The notes below the pieces were generated by a model. That model was not told where the DNA came from, did no database searches, and saw only the letters and a list, made by a program, of their open reading frames with translations. The translations under genes were made by a program, and so were the position numbers. A stretch of 64,000 nt of DNA from Chitinimonas taiwanensis DSM 18899 (GTDB taxonomy: Bacteria; Pseudomonadota; Gammaproteobacteria; Burkholderiales; Chitinimonadaceae). Shown here in pieces: positions 34,369 through 42,347 of this stretch (position 1 is the first letter of the stretch; each line of letters opens with the position of its first letter). The DNA lies in NCBI RefSeq assembly GCF_900119825.1, contig NZ_FPKR01000004.1, positions 124,001 to 188,000 on the forward strand. Reading direction: 5' to 3'.

Positions 34369-35322
34369 ATGTCCAAGCGTGTTGTTACGCTGGCGCACTA
34401 TTACACCGCGCCAGAAATCCAGCAGATGGCCGACAAGGTCGGTGATTCGCTCGAACTCTCTCTGTATGCGCGTGATGCCAATGCCGATGTGATCGTCTTC
34501 GCCGGTGTGCGCTTCATGGCCGAGACCGCCAAGATTCTGAACCCGCAAGCCGAGGTGATCCTGCCCGATGCCGGCTCCACCTGCTCGCTGGTCACCCAGA
34601 CCGACGTCAAGCGCCTGAAGGCCTGGCGTGAAAAGCATGCCGATTACGTGCATGTGTCCTACATCAATAGCTCGGCCGAACATAAGGCACTGAGCGACTG
34701 GATCGTCACCAGCCGCAATGTGGACGACATCATTGCCCATCTGTATGCCGAGGGGAAAAAGGTAATCTTCTCGCCCGACCGCAATATGGGCGCCTATCTG
34801 AACTACCAGTACGGCTACGATATGCCGCTGTGGTCGGCCGTGTGCGAAGTGCACGACAAGTTCAACGAGACCGCACTGAACGAGGGCATGGCTGCCGTGG
34901 AAGGCGCCAAATACCTGATCGCCCACCCGGAAAGCCCGCTGCCGGTGCTCAAGCGCGCCGATTACGTCGGTTCCACCAGCGGCATGCTGAACTGGGTGAA
35001 GAGCTTCCAGCGCGAGCCCGATGCCACCATCTTCGTTGCTACCGAGGACGGCATCCTCTACAACATGGGCCTGGCGCGGCCGGACCTGAAGATCGTGCAG
35101 GCGCCGATCTATGCCGGCTGCCAGTGCAATCAGTGCCCATATATGAAGATGAATAATGTTGAACGCGTGCAGCGCGCCCAGGCCGGGGAGGGCACGCGTA
35201 TCGACTACCTGACGGCGGAACAGATGGACGCCGCCCGCCTGCCGATCGAACGCATGCTGGCCTTCAGCGAGGCACAGATGCAGAAGGCTACGGCACCCAA
35301 GCCGGTGGCCGTACCGGCTTAA
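34369..35322 (+). CDS. nadA: Quinolinate synthase A
   Basis: 317 residues. NadA condenses iminoaspartate with dihydroxyacetone phosphate to quinolinate, using a 4Fe-4S cluster held by three Cys. Candidate ligands are in 'PDAGSTCSLV', 'WSAVCEVHDKFNE' and 'GCQCNQCPYMKMN'. 'AHYYTAPEIQQMADKVGDSLELS' is the conserved N-terminal region. The ATG at 34369 has a strong GGAAGGAAG upstream; a longer upstream reading would run through the structured leader and is not credible. It ends at a terminator, so nadM-nudix downstream needs its own promoter. Confidence 0.96.
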   Translation: MSKRVVTLAHYYTAPEIQQMADKVGDSLELSLYARDANADVIVFAGVRFMAETAKILNPQAEVILPDAGSTCSLVTQTDVKRLKAWREKHADYVHVSYINSSAEHKALSDWIVTSRNVDDIIAHLYAEGKKVIFSPDRNMGAYLNYQYGYDMPLWSAVCEVHDKFNETALNEGMAAVEGAKYLIAHPESPLPVLKRADYVGSTSGMLNWVKSFQREPDATIFVATEDGILYNMGLARPDLKIVQAPIYAGCQCNQCPYMKMNNVERVQRAQAGEGTRIDYLTAEQMDAARLPIERMLAFSEAQMQKATAPKPVAVPA

Positions 35323-35341
35323 GCCAGCATCGTTTGCAATC

Positions 35342-35365
35342 AGGGCAGTCTAGGCTGCCCTTTTT
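35342..35365 (+). terminator. Intrinsic terminator after nadA
   Basis: AGGGCAG (35342-35348) and CTGCCCT (35355-35361) form a seven-bp stem over a six-base loop, followed by TTTT. Confidence 0.9.
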
Positions 35366-35438
35366 CATGCCGGCTTCGCATCGGGCCGGCTCTGCATCTT
35401 CTGTGTGCTTCGCGGTGCCAGACTTGGATTTCAAGACC

Positions 35439-36548
35439 ATGCGTGAATTCGACTACCTGATCTTCATTGGCCGCTTCCAGCCCTTTCACAATGGCCATCT
35501 GTGGACCTTGCAGCATGCGCTTGAGCGCGCTGACAAGGTGGTGGTGCTGTGTGGTTCGGCGCGCCAGGCGCGCAATCCCATGCACCCGTTCACGGTGGAA
35601 GACCGCGAACGTATGATGCGTCTGGCCCTGCCCGAGGACGTGCAGTCGCGCGTGTTCGTAGTGGGGATTTCCGACCGCATGTACAACGACCAGCAATGGC
35701 TGACCGAGGTGCAGAACCTGGTCGACCGGGTGATCGCGGTCGACAACTCCGATGTGGGCAGCCGCCAGGCGCAGTTCCGCATCGGTATCGTTGGGCCGCC
35801 ACGCGGCGCCCGCCATGCGGATGGCGGCGTGGCAATCGGCGGGGCCAAGCGTGGCAATGCCGAATACCTGGAGCTGTTTCCGCAGTGGCAGCGCGTGGAA
35901 GCGCCCGAGTTGCCCGATGTACATGCTTCGCGCGTACGCCATGCATTCTTCGACCCCGAGCGCGAGGGCGATTGGCCGGCTTGTGCGGCCCTGCTGCCGC
36001 CGCCGGTATTCGCCTGGTTGAATGCGTTTCGCGCCAGCGAGACCTTTGCCAATCTGCAAAGCGAATACCTGTTCCTCAAGCGCTACCGGCAAAGCTGGGC
36101 GGCCGCGCCTTATCCGCCCACCTTTGTCACCGTCGATGCGGTGGTCATCCACTCGGGACACGTATTGCTAGTGCGGCGTCGCTCGCAGCCAGGCAAGGGC
36201 CTGTGGGCGCTGCCGGGTGGCTTTGTGCATCCGGACGAACGTATCAAGGACGCGGTGATCCGCGAGCTGCGCGAAGAGGCCCGCCTGCGTGTGCCGGCGC
36301 CGGTGCTGGCCGGTTCCATGCGCGCCAACCGCGTGTTCGACCATCCGCAGCGCAGCCTGCGCGGGCGCACCATCACCCACGCCTTCCTGATCGAACTGGC
36401 GCCGACCAGCGAGGGCCTGCCCAAGGTGCGTGGCGACGACGATGCCGAGCGCGCCAAATGGGTGCCGCTGTTCGAGTTTAACCGCATGGAAGAGCAGCTG
36501 TTCGAAGACCACTTCTATATCGTGAACTGGTTCCTCGGCCAGGTCTGA
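35439..36548 (+). CDS. nadM: Bifunctional NMN adenylyltransferase / Nudix hydrolase (NadM-Nudix)
   Basis: About 369 residues. The N-terminal nucleotidyltransferase (1-185) begins 'EFDYLIFIGRFQPFHNGHL', with the HxGH ATP-binding motif, and contains 'ADKVVVLCGSARQARNP'. The C-terminal Nudix domain (about 220-360) has a full Nudix box starting 'GGFVHPDE' and containing 'RELREEA'. The first domain makes NAD from NMN and ATP; the Nudix domain in such fusions hydrolyses ADP-ribose or related dinucleotides. It follows nadA, so two NAD-related genes are adjacent though separated by a terminator. ATG 35439 opens the conserved domain; no good ribosome-binding site is seen. Confidence 0.93.
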   Translation: MREFDYLIFIGRFQPFHNGHLWTLQHALERADKVVVLCGSARQARNPMHPFTVEDRERMMRLALPEDVQSRVFVVGISDRMYNDQQWLTEVQNLVDRVIAVDNSDVGSRQAQFRIGIVGPPRGARHADGGVAIGGAKRGNAEYLELFPQWQRVEAPELPDVHASRVRHAFFDPEREGDWPACAALLPPPVFAWLNAFRASETFANLQSEYLFLKRYRQSWAAAPYPPTFVTVDAVVIHSGHVLLVRRRSQPGKGLWALPGGFVHPDERIKDAVIRELREEARLRVPAPVLAGSMRANRVFDHPQRSLRGRTITHAFLIELAPTSEGLPKVRGDDDAERAKWVPLFEFNRMEEQLFEDHFYIVNWFLGQV

Positions 36549-36624
36549 GCGCGGCTGTTGCAGGCGCGCGCCACTGCCGCCGCACCGTGCTGCAGCCCCG
36601 CGGGTGCGCTCCTATACTGGGCGC

Positions 36625-37365
36625 ATGAGACAAGGACGCATGTATTTATGGCGCGGCAAGGCGCTGGTGCTGGGGGTGGAGACCGATTCGATTCCGCATG
36701 CCCACCACGCGATCCAGCTCAGCCTGGCCCTGGAAGGGGAATTCCGTCTCGCCCGTGGCGACGGCTCTTTGCAAGCCACCCAGGCCGCCATGCTGTGGCC
36801 AGGCCAGCAGCACAAGATCGCCGCCAATGGCGCACTGATTGCCCACCTGTTTATCGACCCCGGCCAGCGTGCGCTGCACGCCTGGCAGCATCTGAATGCG
36901 CCCGATGCGCTGGCGCCCGGTCTACGCAGCGCCTTGCTGGATGCCTGGCGCACGCCGCGCCCACTTGCCCAGTGCGAGACACTGCTGGCCGACTGGCAGG
37001 CCAGCTGGCTAGCCGGTTTTGACCGCGCTGCGGTATTCGATGCACGCGTGGCCGAGGCGCTGAGCCTGCTCGAGGCGGATCCGGCCCAGGATATTGCCCA
37101 GCTGGCGGCGCGGATCGGCCTGTCGCCCAGCCGTTTCAGCCATCTATTCAGCCAGCACACCGGCTTGCCCTATCGGCGCTATGTGTTGTGGATGCGTTTG
37201 CTGGATGCGGTTGCCCGCCTGGCCGATGGGGCGAACCTGACCACCGCCGCCCATGCAGCGGGTTTTGCCGATCTCGCGCATATGAGCCGGGTCTTCCATG
37301 CCACTTTCGGGGTGGTGCCTTCCACGCTGAGCCGGGTGGCGATCAGTGCCGAGAGCGCGCAGTAG
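36625..37365 (+). CDS. AraC-family transcriptional regulator
   Basis: 246 residues. An N-terminal cupin-like sensor region (about 10-90, 'HAHHAIQLSLALEGEF') precedes a C-terminal double helix-turn-helix (about 150-240) with 'DIAQLAARIGLSPSRFSHLFSQHTGLPYRRYVLWMRL' and 'TTAAHAAGFADLAHMSRVFHATFG'. The ligand and targets are unknown. Its start was taken at ATG 36625. It is a single gene with no obvious partner operon. Confidence 0.88.
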   Translation: MRQGRMYLWRGKALVLGVETDSIPHAHHAIQLSLALEGEFRLARGDGSLQATQAAMLWPGQQHKIAANGALIAHLFIDPGQRALHAWQHLNAPDALAPGLRSALLDAWRTPRPLAQCETLLADWQASWLAGFDRAAVFDARVAEALSLLEADPAQDIAQLAARIGLSPSRFSHLFSQHTGLPYRRYVLWMRLLDAVARLADGANLTTAAHAAGFADLAHMSRVFHATFGVVPSTLSRVAISAESAQ

Positions 37366-37478
37366 ACGGCGCAGGCATCGGTCCGCCGCGCCATCCAGGC
37401 GATAGCAGCATCGTTCAAGCGCGGCTGTGGGTGCGCAGGTTAGAGTTGCCGCTCCAATAAGACGAGGAGCATGCACTG

Positions 37479-37901
37479 ATGCGGCAGATCGACACGCTGT
37501 TCGAGCGCTATGGCGAAAGCCATCAGAACCCCTTCAATAAGCGCGTGCACTGGGTGTGCGTACCGCTGATCACCTTCAGCCTGCTCGGCCTGCTCTGGGC
37601 CGCCAGCCCTTGGCTGGCGCTGGTTTTTGCCGTGTTTTCGCTTGGCTTCTACCTGCGCCTGAGCGTGCCGATTGCGCTGGGCATGTTAGTTTTGGCCGGC
37701 AGCATGCTGCTGGTACTGAGCGTGCTGCCCGAGGTGCTGTATACGAGTCTGGCCATTTTCGTGCTGGCCTGGATCGGTCAGTTCATTGGTCACAAGGTGG
37801 AAGGCAAGAAGCCGTCCTTCTTCGACGATTTGAAGTTCCTGCTGGTCGGGCCGGCCTGGCTGCTTGGCTTCGTCTACCGCCGCCTGCAGATTCGCTACTG
37901 A
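37479..37901 (+). CDS. DUF962 / Mpo1-like membrane protein
   Basis: 140 residues. The N-terminus 'FERYGESHQNPFNKRVHWVCVP' has the two His of the Mpo1 family; four hydrophobic helices follow, and near the C-terminus 'WIGQFIGHKVEGKKPSF' supplies further His. Yeast Mpo1 is an Fe(II)-dependent dioxygenase that shortens 2-hydroxy fatty acids. Bacterial members have the same His set but uncharacterised substrates. GAGGAG lies just upstream of the ATG. One base separates its stop from the next gene, so they are coupled. Confidence 0.87.
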   Translation: MRQIDTLFERYGESHQNPFNKRVHWVCVPLITFSLLGLLWAASPWLALVFAVFSLGFYLRLSVPIALGMLVLAGSMLLVLSVLPEVLYTSLAIFVLAWIGQFIGHKVEGKKPSFFDDLKFLLVGPAWLLGFVYRRLQIRY

Positions 37902-37902
37902 G

Positions 37903-38448
37903 ATGCGTGGCCCGAATCCATCGCGTCGCCGCCTGCTCAAGCAGGGCGTGCTGCTGGGGGTGGCGGCCGCAGGGGGGCCGGCCCTGGCTGGCGAGTTGCG
38001 CCTGGCGGACTTGCCGGCCGCCCGTGCGGCCATCCGCCAGCTGCAAGCGCGCAGCACGCTGCAGTCCAGCGCCGGCATGTCACCCTACCGCACGCTCGTG
38101 CATTGCGCGCAGAGCATTGAATACTCGCTAAGTGGCTACCCGCAGCTGAAGCCGCGCTGGTTCCGCGCCAGCCTGGGCCGTTCGGCCGCTCAGTATTTTC
38201 TATGGCGCGGCGCTATGCAGCACGATCTGGACGCACCCCTGCCCGGCGCACCGGCCATCGCGCCCGACGGCGCCCTGAGCGAAGCCTTTGCACGCCTGCA
38301 CCGCGCGCTGGATGCCTTCGAGCAGGCCGCAGCGCATGGGCGGCCGCTGGCCGAGCATTTTGCCTATGGCCCACTGCCAGCCGATCAGTACGCGCGCCTG
38401 CATGCCTACCATCTGGCCGAGCATCTGGGCAGCCTAGGCCTGGCCTGA
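37903..38448 (+). CDS. DUF1569 family protein with Tat-type signal
   Basis: 181 residues. The N-terminus 'PSRRRLLKQGVLLGVAAAGGPALAGE' has the twin-arginine pattern S-R-R-x-L-L-K and a hydrophobic stretch, so Tat export of a folded protein is likely. The rest matches the DUF1569 (DinB-like four-helix) type: 'MSPYRTLVHCAQSIEYSLSGYP', and 'LHAYHLAEHLGSLGL' with a pair of C-terminal His. A bound metal is plausible from family structure. The substrate is unknown. The 3' end overlaps the convergent DeoR gene by 15 bp. Confidence 0.8.
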   Translation: MRGPNPSRRRLLKQGVLLGVAAAGGPALAGELRLADLPAARAAIRQLQARSTLQSSAGMSPYRTLVHCAQSIEYSLSGYPQLKPRWFRASLGRSAAQYFLWRGAMQHDLDAPLPGAPAIAPDGALSEAFARLHRALDAFEQAAAHGRPLAEHFAYGPLPADQYARLHAYHLAEHLGSLGLA

Positions 38449-39213
38449 GCTGCCGGGCTCTGCTTCCGGCTGGGCCAGCAGGAGCTGCAAGCCGGCCGGC
38501 AGCACACCCAGTGCTTCGGCTGGCTGCTCGCAGATCAGGGTGTGGAAGGCATCGAGATTGGCCACATGGTGGGCGGCAATCTGGCCGAATTTGCTCGCAT
38601 CGCTGAGCAAGACACCATGGGCCGCATGGGCGAGCATGGCGGCCTTCAGTTCCGCATCGGCGGCCGTGGTGGCGGTCACGCCCAGCCGCGCATGCACGGC
38701 ACAGGCGCCGATAAAGGCCAGATCGGCGCGGTAACGCGCCACGGTGGCCAGCGCGGCATTGCCGCTCAGATGGTGTTCGCTGGTCGACCAGCTGCCGCCG
38801 GTCACGATCAGCTCGATCTGCGCCTGATCGCTCAGGCATTGCGCCACATCCAGGGAATTGGTGATCACCCGCAGCGGCTGCACGGTCAGCGCGCGCGCCA
38901 GCGCGGTGGCGGTGCTGCCCGCGTCGATAAACACGGTCTGGTAAGGCTGCACCAGCGTGGCGGCCAGCTCGCCAATGCGCGTCTTCACCTCACGGCGCAC
39001 CTGGCTGCGCATCGGGAAGGCAATCTGGCTGCTGAGCAGCGAAACCGCGCCGCCATGGGTCTTTTGCAGCACGCCCTGTTCCGCGAGCGCTTTCAGGTCG
39101 CGCCGGACCGTGTCTTCCGAGATGGCCAGGCTAGCGGCCAGCTGGGCGACCTCCACGCGCCCATCGCGGGTCAGGGCATCCAAGATGAATTGACGGCGTT
39201 CGCTGAGAAACAT
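38434..39213 (-). CDS. DeoR-family transcriptional regulator
   Basis: 259 residues. N-terminal winged helix-turn-helix: 'FLSERRQFILDALTRDGRVEVAQLAASLAISEDTVRRDLKAL'. The C-terminal sensor domain (DeoRC, sugar-phosphate isomerase fold) contains 'FIDAGSTATALARAL', 'VITNSLDVAQCL' and 'VLLSDASKFG'. Such proteins usually repress sugar-catabolic genes and respond to a phosphorylated sugar. No sugar genes are adjacent. ATG 39213 is preferred over an upstream TTG. A direct repeat in the divergent spacer may be its own operator. Confidence 0.9.
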   Translation of the reverse strand: MFLSERRQFILDALTRDGRVEVAQLAASLAISEDTVRRDLKALAEQGVLQKTHGGAVSLLSSQIAFPMRSQVRREVKTRIGELAATLVQPYQTVFIDAGSTATALARALTVQPLRVITNSLDVAQCLSDQAQIELIVTGGSWSTSEHHLSGNAALATVARYRADLAFIGACAVHARLGVTATTAADAELKAAMLAHAAHGVLLSDASKFGQIAAHHVANLDAFHTLICEQPAEALGVLPAGLQLLLAQPEAEPGSSGQA

Positions 39214-39256
39214 GGGCAACCTTTGCGTTGTCTTGCGGGATTCTGCTGGCTTGCAA

Positions 39257-39285
39257 TGCCGATATATTCGTTTTTTTGCCGATAT
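39257..39285. promoter_or_regulatory. Direct repeat TGCCGATAT, candidate DeoR-regulator operator
   Basis: TGCCGATAT occurs at 39257-39265 and again at 39277-39285, exactly 20 bases apart (about two helical turns), in the AT-rich spacer between the DeoR-type repressor and the divergent VOC protein. The spacing suits a dimer binding on one DNA face. Assignment to the neighbouring regulator is inferred. Confidence 0.45.
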
Positions 39286-39332
39286 TCTGCCATTATTCGC
39301 GCCTGATTGTGCTGCTTTGTGCGGAGATTGGC

Positions 39333-39722
39333 ATGCGTATTGAACATGTGGCGCTGTGGGTGGCCGACCTGGAGCGCATGAAGGACTTCTACACCCGCGC
39401 CTTTCGCGGCTCGGCCAGCGAGCGCTACCGGAATCCGCATAGCGGCTTCCAGTCCTATTTCATCTACTACGACTCGGGCGCGCGGCTCGAGCTGATGCAG
39501 CGGGATGGCATTCCGCCCAATGCCAACGATGTGCAGCGCCAGGCGCGCGGGCTCATCCATCTGGCTTTCTCGGCTGGCTCGGCGCGCGCGGTGGAAGAGC
39601 TGACCGAGCAGCTGTGCGCGGCCGGCAGCCCCTTGTTGTCTGGCCCGCGCCTGACCGGTGATGGCTATTACGAGAGCGTGGTGCTGGATCCGGAAGGCAA
39701 TCGGATCGAAATCACCATTTAG
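39333..39722 (+). CDS. VOC (glyoxalase/bleomycin-resistance) family protein
   Basis: 129 residues. Both halves of the VOC fold are visible: 'RIEHVALWVADLERMKDFYTRAF' opens with a metal-type His, and 'GLIHLAFSAGSARAVEELTEQL' and 'YYESVVLDPEGNRIEI' close it with His and Glu. The metal-binding H/E set suggests a catalytic member, perhaps a glyoxalase-I-like enzyme, but the substrate is unknown. GGAG lies upstream of ATG 39333. It diverges from the DeoR regulator and is its most obvious regulatory neighbour. Confidence 0.87.
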   Translation: MRIEHVALWVADLERMKDFYTRAFRGSASERYRNPHSGFQSYFIYYDSGARLELMQRDGIPPNANDVQRQARGLIHLAFSAGSARAVEELTEQLCAAGSPLLSGPRLTGDGYYESVVLDPEGNRIEITI

Positions 39723-39794
39723 TGCCCGGCGCGAGTCGCTGGCACAAACGCGGCGGGCTTGCGATGATCGCGGCACCTGTTCCGGAGTGCTGCC

Positions 39795-41609
39795 GTGTCT
39801 GTTCTGTCCCAAGCCGTTGTCCTGCTGGCCTCGGCCGTGATTGCCGTTCCCCTGCTCAAGCGCTTCGGCATTGCCTCGGTGCTCGGCTATCTGGCCGCCG
39901 GTGTGGCCATCGGCCCCTGGGGTCTGGGCCTGATCGGCGATCCGGGCGCTATCCTGCATGCCACCGAATTTGGCGTGGTGCTGCTGCTGTTCATCATTGG
40001 CCTGGAACTGCAGCCGGCGCGCCTGTGGGTGCTGCGCCGGGCGGTGTTTGGCCTGGGCGGTGCCCAGGTGCTGCTCAGCAGCGCCGCCATTGCTGGCGTG
40101 GCCTGGGTGCTCGGCTTGCCACCCACCGCCGCCATCGTGGCCGGTCTCGCGCTGTCGCTGTCATCCACCGCCTTTGTGCTGCAGATGCTGGCGGAGAAGA
40201 ACCAGCTGACCAGCCGGCACGGCCGTGATGGCTTCGCTGTGCTGCTGTTCCAGGACCTAGCGGTCATTCCGCTGCTGGCGATTCTGCCCCTGCTGTCGCC
40301 GGCCGCCAGCACGTTGAGCCGCCCGCCGGCCTGGGTGTCCATTCTGGCCGTGCTCGCGGTCATCATCGGCGGGCGCTATCTGCTTCGCCCGGCTTTTGCC
40401 CTGGTCGCGCGCGCCAAGAGCCATGAGATCTTCGTGATGGCCACCCTGCTGGTGGTGATGGGCATGGCCTGGGGCATGGATGCGGCCGGGCTCAGCATGT
40501 CGCTGGGTGCCTTCCTGGCCGGTGTGCTGCTGGCCGATTCGGAATACCGGCACGAGCTGGAAGCGAATATCGAGCCCTTCAAGGGCGTGCTGCTCGGCCT
40601 CTTCTTCGTGGCGGTGGGCATGGCGGCCAATCTGGGCCTGCTGCTCAACCAGCCACTCTTGCTGCTCGGCTTGGCGCTTGGCCTGATGCTGCTGAAGGCG
40701 CTGCTGCTGTATCTGATCGGCCGCGTGGCGGGCCTGGATGACCCGGCCGGGCGCCGCCTGGCTATCTTCCTGGCCCAGGGCGGTGAATTTGCCTTCGTGC
40801 TGCTGGCATTGGCGGTCAGTCAGCAATTGCTCGACCAGCCCACTGCCGAGCTTCTGACCATGACGGTAACGCTGTCGATGGCGCTGACCCCGCTGCTGGT
40901 CAGCGTGCATGAGCGCTGGATCGCGCCGCGCCTGGAGGCCAAGCCGCCGCGCGATTTCGATGCGATCGACAGCGCGCAGCATCGGGTGATCATTGCCGGC
41001 TTCGGCCGCTTCGGGCAGATCGTGGCACGCGTGCTGCGTACGCGCAAGATTGCCGCCACGGTGCTGGAAGCCAGCCCCGAGCAGGTCGATTTCGTGCGCC
41101 GCTTTGGCAACCGCATTCACTATGGCGATGCCTCCCGCTTGGAATTGCTGCGCGCGGCCGGCGCCGACAAGGCCGAGGTACTCGTGCTGGCCATCGACGA
41201 GGTCGAAGCCTCGATCAAGGCGGCCGAGACGGCGCGCCAGCATTTCCCGCAGCTGAAGATTTATGCGCGCGCCCGTAACCGCTTCCATTACTACCGGCTG
41301 CGCGATCTGGGTGTGGAGGTGGTTACGCGCGAAACCTTTGCCGCCAGCCTGGAACTGGCCGGCGAAGTGCTCGGTGGTCTTGGCCTGAATGCCGCGCAGA
41401 CCCATGAAACGCTCAGCCTGTTCCGCCGCCACGACGAGGCGCTGCTAGCGCGCCAGTACGCGGTGCATCATGACGAAACCCAGCTGATGCAGACCTCGCG
41501 CGATGCGATGGCTGAGCTTGAGGCCCTGTTCGAATCGGATAGCGCCGAAGTCAATATCGGCAGCAACGCGCAGCAGCCGGGCAGGGAAGAGATGCGCCAC
41601 TGGGGTTGA
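39795..41609 (+). CDS. Kef-type (CPA2) potassium/proton antiporter with TrkA-N domain
   Basis: 604 residues. Twelve or so transmembrane helices (about 5-380) have the CPA2 features 'VLGYLAAGVAIGP', 'LLLFIIGLELQP' and 'AVLLFQDLAVIPLL'. The cytoplasmic RCK/TrkA-N domain begins 'HRVIIAGFGRFGQIVARVL' (about 395-520), a Rossmann nucleotide-binding site. KefB/KefC proteins export potassium and are gated by glutathione and its adducts. A Kef role is plausible given the nearby GST, but YbaL-type homologues look alike. GTG start, with GGAG upstream. Confidence 0.92.
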   Translation: MSVLSQAVVLLASAVIAVPLLKRFGIASVLGYLAAGVAIGPWGLGLIGDPGAILHATEFGVVLLLFIIGLELQPARLWVLRRAVFGLGGAQVLLSSAAIAGVAWVLGLPPTAAIVAGLALSLSSTAFVLQMLAEKNQLTSRHGRDGFAVLLFQDLAVIPLLAILPLLSPAASTLSRPPAWVSILAVLAVIIGGRYLLRPAFALVARAKSHEIFVMATLLVVMGMAWGMDAAGLSMSLGAFLAGVLLADSEYRHELEANIEPFKGVLLGLFFVAVGMAANLGLLLNQPLLLLGLALGLMLLKALLLYLIGRVAGLDDPAGRRLAIFLAQGGEFAFVLLALAVSQQLLDQPTAELLTMTVTLSMALTPLLVSVHERWIAPRLEAKPPRDFDAIDSAQHRVIIAGFGRFGQIVARVLRTRKIAATVLEASPEQVDFVRRFGNRIHYGDASRLELLRAAGADKAEVLVLAIDEVEASIKAAETARQHFPQLKIYARARNRFHYYRLRDLGVEVVTRETFAASLELAGEVLGGLGLNAAQTHETLSLFRRHDEALLARQYAVHHDETQLMQTSRDAMAELEALFESDSAEVNIGSNAQQPGREEMRHWG

Positions 41610-41623
41610 GTCTGCGCGCAAAC

Positions 41624-41669
41624 AAAAAAAGCGGCGCCGTACCGCAATGGATAGGGCGCCGTTTTCTTT
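41624..41669. terminator. Bidirectional terminator between the antiporter and GST
   Basis: CGGCGCC (41632-41638) and GGCGCCG (41655-41661) pair across a 16-base loop. A-rich sequence on the left and TTTTCTTT on the right give U-tracts in both directions. Confidence 0.65.
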
Positions 41670-41681
41670 GCAGGCTTGCGA

Positions 41682-42338
41682 CTATTCGCCGGCGGCCTCG
41701 GTGGCTTCCACTACCCAAGGCTCGGCCTGGGCGGCCGCAAACCAGCTTTGCATGGCCGGCAGGGCCAGCATATGGTCGACCCAGGCCTGGGCGGCCTGTG
41801 GCAGCGGCAGGCTGTAAGTGCGGCAGCGCGTGGCGACCGGCGCGTACATGGCATCCAGGATGCTGAATTCGCCCATCAGGAAGGGGCCGTGGGCGGCGAA
41901 GCGGCCGCGTAGATCGGCCACCATGGCGCCAAAACGATTCAGCTCGCTGGCTACATCGGGCCGTAGCGGGCGGGCGGGCTTCACCTTGCGCACATTCATC
42001 GGGTGATGGGTGCGCAGCGCGCCAAAGCCGGCATGCATCTCGGCGGCCAGCGCGCGCGCCTCGGCGCGCTGGGCGATATCGCGTGGCCACATCGCATGCT
42101 CGGGATAGCGCTCAGCTAGGTATTCGCAGATGGCAATCGATTCCCACACCTGGATAGGGCCGTCCAGCAGGCAGGGCACCTTGCCGGTGGGCGAGTAGCG
42201 CAGGATCTGGCTGGCGGTGTCGGGCGCGTATAGCGGGATCAGCACCTCCTCGAAAGGGATGCCGAACTGCTGCAGCAGCAGCCAGGGGCGCAGCGACCAG
42301 GATGAATAGGCTTTGTTACCGATGACGAGCTGCAGCAT
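41682..42338 (-). CDS. Glutathione S-transferase family protein
   Basis: 218 residues. The thioredoxin-like N-domain starts 'LVIGNKAYSSWSLRPWLLLQQFGIPFEEVLIP', where the SSWS segment holds the catalytic Ser region. The cis-Pro loop is 'GKVPCLLDGPIQVWESIAICEYLAERYPE'. An all-helical C-domain follows, with 'FSILDAMYAPVATR' carrying the N-capping box. It conjugates glutathione or has related redox functions; the substrate is unknown. It lies next to a Kef-type antiporter and near an NDUFA9-like gene nine bases away on the same strand. Confidence 0.92.
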   Translation of the reverse strand: MLQLVIGNKAYSSWSLRPWLLLQQFGIPFEEVLIPLYAPDTASQILRYSPTGKVPCLLDGPIQVWESIAICEYLAERYPEHAMWPRDIAQRAEARALAAEMHAGFGALRTHHPMNVRKVKPARPLRPDVASELNRFGAMVADLRGRFAAHGPFLMGEFSILDAMYAPVATRCRTYSLPLPQAAQAWVDHMLALPAMQSWFAAAQAEPWVVEATEAAGE

Positions 42339-42347
42339 GGGGTTTCC

